A stretch of 64,000 bases of DNA from Kitasatospora sp. MAA4 (GTDB lineage: Bacteria; Actinomycetota; Actinomycetes; Streptomycetales; Streptomycetaceae): positions 62,001 to 126,000 of the forward strand of contig NZ_JARZAI010000006.1 of the NCBI RefSeq assembly GCF_029893355.1, given 5' to 3'. Every line of letters begins with the position of its first letter. The stretch's first letter is position 1. A model generated the notes under the pieces. It had not been told where the DNA came from and searched no databases. It was given only the letters and a program-made list of their open reading frames with translations. A program made the translations under genes and the position numbers. Of the stretch, positions 61,547 through 64,000 are shown piece after piece.

Positions 61547-61957
61547 TCAGACCATGACCTGGTCGTACTTCGCCATGTGCTCCTGCAGCTCCTCCAGGCT
61601 GGGGTTACGGCCGTTGGCCGTCAGGCGCCCCGGACCGCGGAAGTAGTCCTCGCGGTTGAAGACCGGGTAGAACATGATCAGCAGGGTGGCGTCTTCCTTG
61701 CCCCGGTTGGTGAAGCCGTGCGGCGCACCCTTGGGGACGTAGGCGAAGGCACCCGGCTCGCCGACCACGATCTTGTCACCGATGGTGAACTCGATCTCGC
61801 CCTTGACCACGTAGAACATCTCGGTGGACTTGGCGTGAATGTGCGGGCTGGCACCACCGTCGGATTCCTGGTGCGTGAGCTTGAGGTAAGTCCTCTTCGT
61901 GTCACGGATGTTGACGAACTCGCCCTCGCCCGACGGAACGTACAGCGGAACAGACAT
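61547..61957 (-). CDS. Cupin-domain protein
   Basis: The 136-residue protein has cupin motif 1 SPHIHAKSTEMFYVVKGEIEF (metal ligands His, His, Glu) and motif 2 GAFAYVPKGAPHGFTNRG (His). It is a single-domain, probably metal-binding cupin; the substrate is not evident. ATG 61957 is preceded by GAGCAG. It converges on the palindrome that separates it from the deaminase. Confidence 0.92.
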   Translation of the reverse strand: MSVPLYVPSGEGEFVNIRDTKRTYLKLTHQESDGGASPHIHAKSTEMFYVVKGEIEFTIGDKIVVGEPGAFAYVPKGAPHGFTNRGKEDATLLIMFYPVFNREDYFRGPGRLTANGRNPSLEELQEHMAKYDQVMV

Positions 61958-62497
61958 GTTGTTCTGCTCAGTTGTGCGTATTCGGCAATTCGGCAATGCG
62001 GCATGCGGTATTTCGGTGTGCGGTATTTCGGTATTTCGGTGTGCGGTACTCAGCCGGCCTCGACCAGCGCGGCGTCCTGCGGCCGGGCGGCCACCTTCGG
62101 CCCGCACCCGCCCAGCGGCCAACGGCCGGAGCGGCAGCTTCGGCGCCGCGATGAGCAGCAGGCAGCAGGCAGCGAGCGAGGCACCGGCCTTCACCAGCGA
62201 TCCACAGGGGGATGCCGATGCTGAGCAGGGTCATGTGCATCGTGAGCACCGCGTTGATCCCGGTGCACGACAGGAACGACCCGTCCCGCAGCACGCTGCC
62301 CGAGAACCGCCGGCGCAGGCTCTTCCCCACCGCGCTGAGCACCGGAAGCCGGGAGGCCAGCGTCGCGAGCACCGCGAACGAGGCGGCGTTGACCAGCCTG
62401 CCCGCCCCGGGCCCGCAAACCCCCTCCCCAGGGAGGAGTTGCCATGCTGTCGCAAATCCGCCGGACAGAACCCGCCGCAGGCTGCTGAACTGTCGCC
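61958..62497. other. Gene-poor region with short repeats and a possible decayed gene
   Basis: From 61978 to 62050 ATTCGG/GTATTTCGG units repeat about seven times, a sequence with base composition unlike its surroundings. From 62190 to 62420 the minus strand shows a protein-like stretch (RRRFSGSVLRDGSFLSCTGI, then NAVLTMHMTLLSIG), which looks like the remnant of a membrane or enzyme domain; its 3' part runs into low-complexity sequence. I do not recognise the family. Confidence 0.5.
62444..62488 (+). CDS. Possible 14-residue leader peptide
   Basis: ATG 62444 has AGGGAGGAG 7 bases upstream and the frame reads MLSQIRRTEPAAGC then TGA, ending 9 bases before the start of the PEP mutase-like gene. 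Such a strong ribosome site on so short a frame suggests translational coupling or attenuation, unproven. Confidence 0.35.
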   Translation: MLSQIRRTEPAAGC

Positions 62498-63331
62498 ATG
62501 GACACCTTGTACGACCGAGCCCTGACCTTCCGCGCCCTGCACCGCAGCGGCACCCCCCTGGCCCTCGCGAACGCCTGGGACGCGATGAGCGCCCGTCTCG
62601 TGGAGCACGCCGGAGCGCCCGCGATCGCCACCACCAGCGCCGGTGTCGCCTGGGGCCTGGGCGCGGCCGACGGCGACCACCTGGACCGCGACCGGGCCCT
62701 GGAACTCATCGCCCGCGTGGTGGCCGCCGTCGCCGTCCCCGTCACGGCCGACATCGAGAGCGGCTTCGCGGGCACCGCGGACGGCGTCGCCGAGACCGTA
62801 CGCGGCGTGCTGGCCGCCGGCGCCGTGGGCGTCAACCTGGAGGACGCGCTGCGCGACGGCTCCGCCCCGCTGCGCGCGGTCGCCGAGCAGGCCGAGCGCC
62901 TCGCCGCCGCCCGGGCCGCCGCCGACGCCGCGGGCGTCCCGCTGTTCGTCAACGCCCGTGTCGACACCTACCTGCGCGCCGTCGGCGACCCCGCCACCCG
63001 GCTGCAGGAGACGCTGGACCGCGCCTCGGCCTATGTCGCGGCCGGCGCCGACGGCATCTTCGTGCCCGGCGTGACCGAACCGGAGACCGTCGCCGCGCTC
63101 GCCGAGGGCCTGCCGGTTCCGCTGAACGTGCTGGCCGGTCCGGGGGCGCCGTCGCTCGGCGAGCTCGCCGCGCTCGGCGTCGCCCGGGTCAGCCTCGGCT
63201 CCGCCGTCGCCGAGGCCGCCTACGCCGTGGTGCGCGAGTCGGCCCGGGAGCTGTTCGCGACGGGCACCTACACGGCGCTCGCCGGCCGGCTCGACTACGA
63301 CGACCTGAACGGGCTCCTGCCGCGGCGTTGA
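62498..63331 (+). CDS. Isocitrate lyase/PEP mutase-family protein
   Basis: The 277-residue TIM-barrel protein has FRALHRSGTPLALANAWDAMSARLVEHAGAPAIATTSAGVAWGLGAADGD, VTADIESGFAG (Asp/Glu metal site), GVNLEDALRDG and FVNARVDTYL. The Cys of the KKCGH lyase loop is absent, so it is a PEP-mutase/2-methylisocitrate-lyase relative of unknown substrate. It may be coupled to the short leader frame upstream. Confidence 0.92.
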   Translation: MDTLYDRALTFRALHRSGTPLALANAWDAMSARLVEHAGAPAIATTSAGVAWGLGAADGDHLDRDRALELIARVVAAVAVPVTADIESGFAGTADGVAETVRGVLAAGAVGVNLEDALRDGSAPLRAVAEQAERLAAARAAADAAGVPLFVNARVDTYLRAVGDPATRLQETLDRASAYVAAGADGIFVPGVTEPETVAALAEGLPVPLNVLAGPGAPSLGELAALGVARVSLGSAVAEAAYAVVRESARELFATGTYTALAGRLDYDDLNGLLPRR

Positions 63332-63351
63332 CTCCCCCCCGGGGGGGGTGG

Positions 63352-64000
63352 TCACTCGCTGCGCAGTACCTCGGCGATCGTCAGCCGGGCCGCCGAGCGG
63401 GCCGGGACCAGAGCGCCGAGGACCGCGATGGCCACCCCCGCCAGGAGCAGCAGGGCCAGTGTCGAGACGTGCCAGACGTTCATCATGGAGTCCGGCAGGG
63501 CACTGCCCACCGCCGCGACCATGGCCGGCACGACCAGGTGGTGGGCGGCCAGCCCGAGCGGGACGCCCAGCAGCCCGCCGACCACACCCAGGGCGGCCAT
63601 CGAGACCACCATCATCACCGTCACCTGACGTGGCGTCATGCCGATCGACTTGAGCATGCCCAGATCGCGGCGGCGCTCACGGGTGTTGAGGACGACGGTG
63701 TTGAACACGCCGAGCGCCGCCACCGTGGCCAGCAGCAGGGTGAGGAGCGAGGTGGATCCGACGATGGTCACCGAGATGGAGTTCGTGCCACCGCTCGCCG
63801 ACGGGTAGAGGCCGGGGACCGCCGCCGAGACCGCGGAGTCGTAGGCGTCGACGTTCGTACCGGGGGCGAGCTGGACCCAGTACTGGTTGACGTACCTGAC
63901 CGTCCCCCAGTCGGGCGCCAGCTCGGTCAGCGTCTCCCAGGGCGCGTCCACCGCGTCGGCGTCGCCGGACATCATCTCGCCGACGATGGTCACGGTCTTC
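63352..64000 (-). CDS. FtsX-type ABC transporter permease (C-terminal part)
   Basis: The frame runs off the right edge, so only the last about 216 residues are seen. They contain an extracytoplasmic stretch (APDWGTVRYVNQYWVQLAPGTNVDAY), then FtsX block helices (TSLLTLLLATVAALGVFNTVVLNTRERRRDLGMLKSIGMTPRQVTVMMVVSMAALGVVGGLLGVPLGLAAH) and a last helix (LALLLLAGVAIAVLGALVPARSAARLTIAEVLRSE). The ATPase partner presumably lies outside the window. Confidence 0.93.
   Translation of the reverse strand, partial: KTVTIVGEMMSGDADAVDAPWETLTELAPDWGTVRYVNQYWVQLAPGTNVDAYDSAVSAAVPGLYPSASGGTNSISVTIVGSTSLLTLLLATVAALGVFNTVVLNTRERRRDLGMLKSIGMTPRQVTVMMVVSMAALGVVGGLLGVPLGLAAHHLVVPAMVAAVGSALPDSMMNVWHVSTLALLLLAGVAIAVLGALVPARSAARLTIAEVLRSE

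Noticed and set aside
1..64000. CRISPR array or rRNA operon
   Set aside because: No regularly spaced short repeats with unique spacers and no rRNA signature were seen. The periodic repeats found are coding (RCC1, Pro-Ala-Thr) or short AT-richer units at 61978.

Overview
The window is high-GC actinobacterial DNA, most like Streptomyces or Kitasatospora. Evidence: very high third-position GC, many apparently leaderless genes with a TANNNT box 6-7 bases before the start, an EshA-type family 2B encapsulin beside 2-methylisoborneol (2-MIB) biosynthesis genes, a class-E-sortase-like LAFTG surface protein, and the housekeeping order asd-lysC-DUF5063-recR-ybaB-dnaX-ffs. Genus and species cannot be fixed from sequence reading alone.

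Layout. 1-1790: two overlapping minus-strand genes, a nucleotide-cyclase-like protein and a larger NTPase-like protein cut by the window edge; both carry the same 24-residue Gly-rich motif, suggesting a paired effector/receptor. 1969-9734: a Crp/Fnr regulator, two large secreted proteins (beta-helix/PKD and FG-GAP), a RidA-like enzyme and a frameshifted NHL propeller gene. 9870-21010: small regulator/enzyme units (AraC + glyoxalase-like, PadR + membrane protein, SDR + TetR, DUF2218-O-methyltransferase + ArsR-like, large LuxR + SnoaL-like, S9 peptidase). 21017-32509: conserved core (SURF1, SigE-like sigma factor and partner, asd, lysC with an internal beta-subunit start, MFS/MarR, DUF5063, recR, ybaB, dnaX, SRP RNA).

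32634-40280: an intact tRNA-Ser(GGA) and a second copy of its 3' 54 bases bracket about 7.5 kb, the footprint of an element integrated at the tRNA gene. No integrase is visible. Inside are a MurA-like enolpyruvyl transferase, a left-handed beta-helix acyltransferase, a serine hydrolase and a MurB reduced to its two ends, all in one operon; an XRE regulator; a VapBC-like pair whose toxin has an in-frame stop; and an LAFTG surface protein. A decayed second copy of the antitoxin lies outside, at 51239.

40683-51263: secreted alpha-galactosidase, a secreted seven-blade RCC1 propeller, an AAA+ ATPase coupled to a TPR membrane protein, a TetR/hydrolase unit with a cupin fragment, a WYL regulator/epoxide hydrolase pair and a secreted SGNH hydrolase. 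51723-55451: the 2-MIB operon (encapsulin shell, 2-MIB synthase with disordered cargo-type N terminus, GPP methyltransferase). 55530-59943: TipA-type MerR regulator divergent from an ABC exporter. 60054-64000: F420-type oxidoreductase, deaminase, cupin, a gene-poor stretch with repeats, a PEP mutase/isocitrate lyase-family enzyme and the 3' part of an FtsX-type permease.
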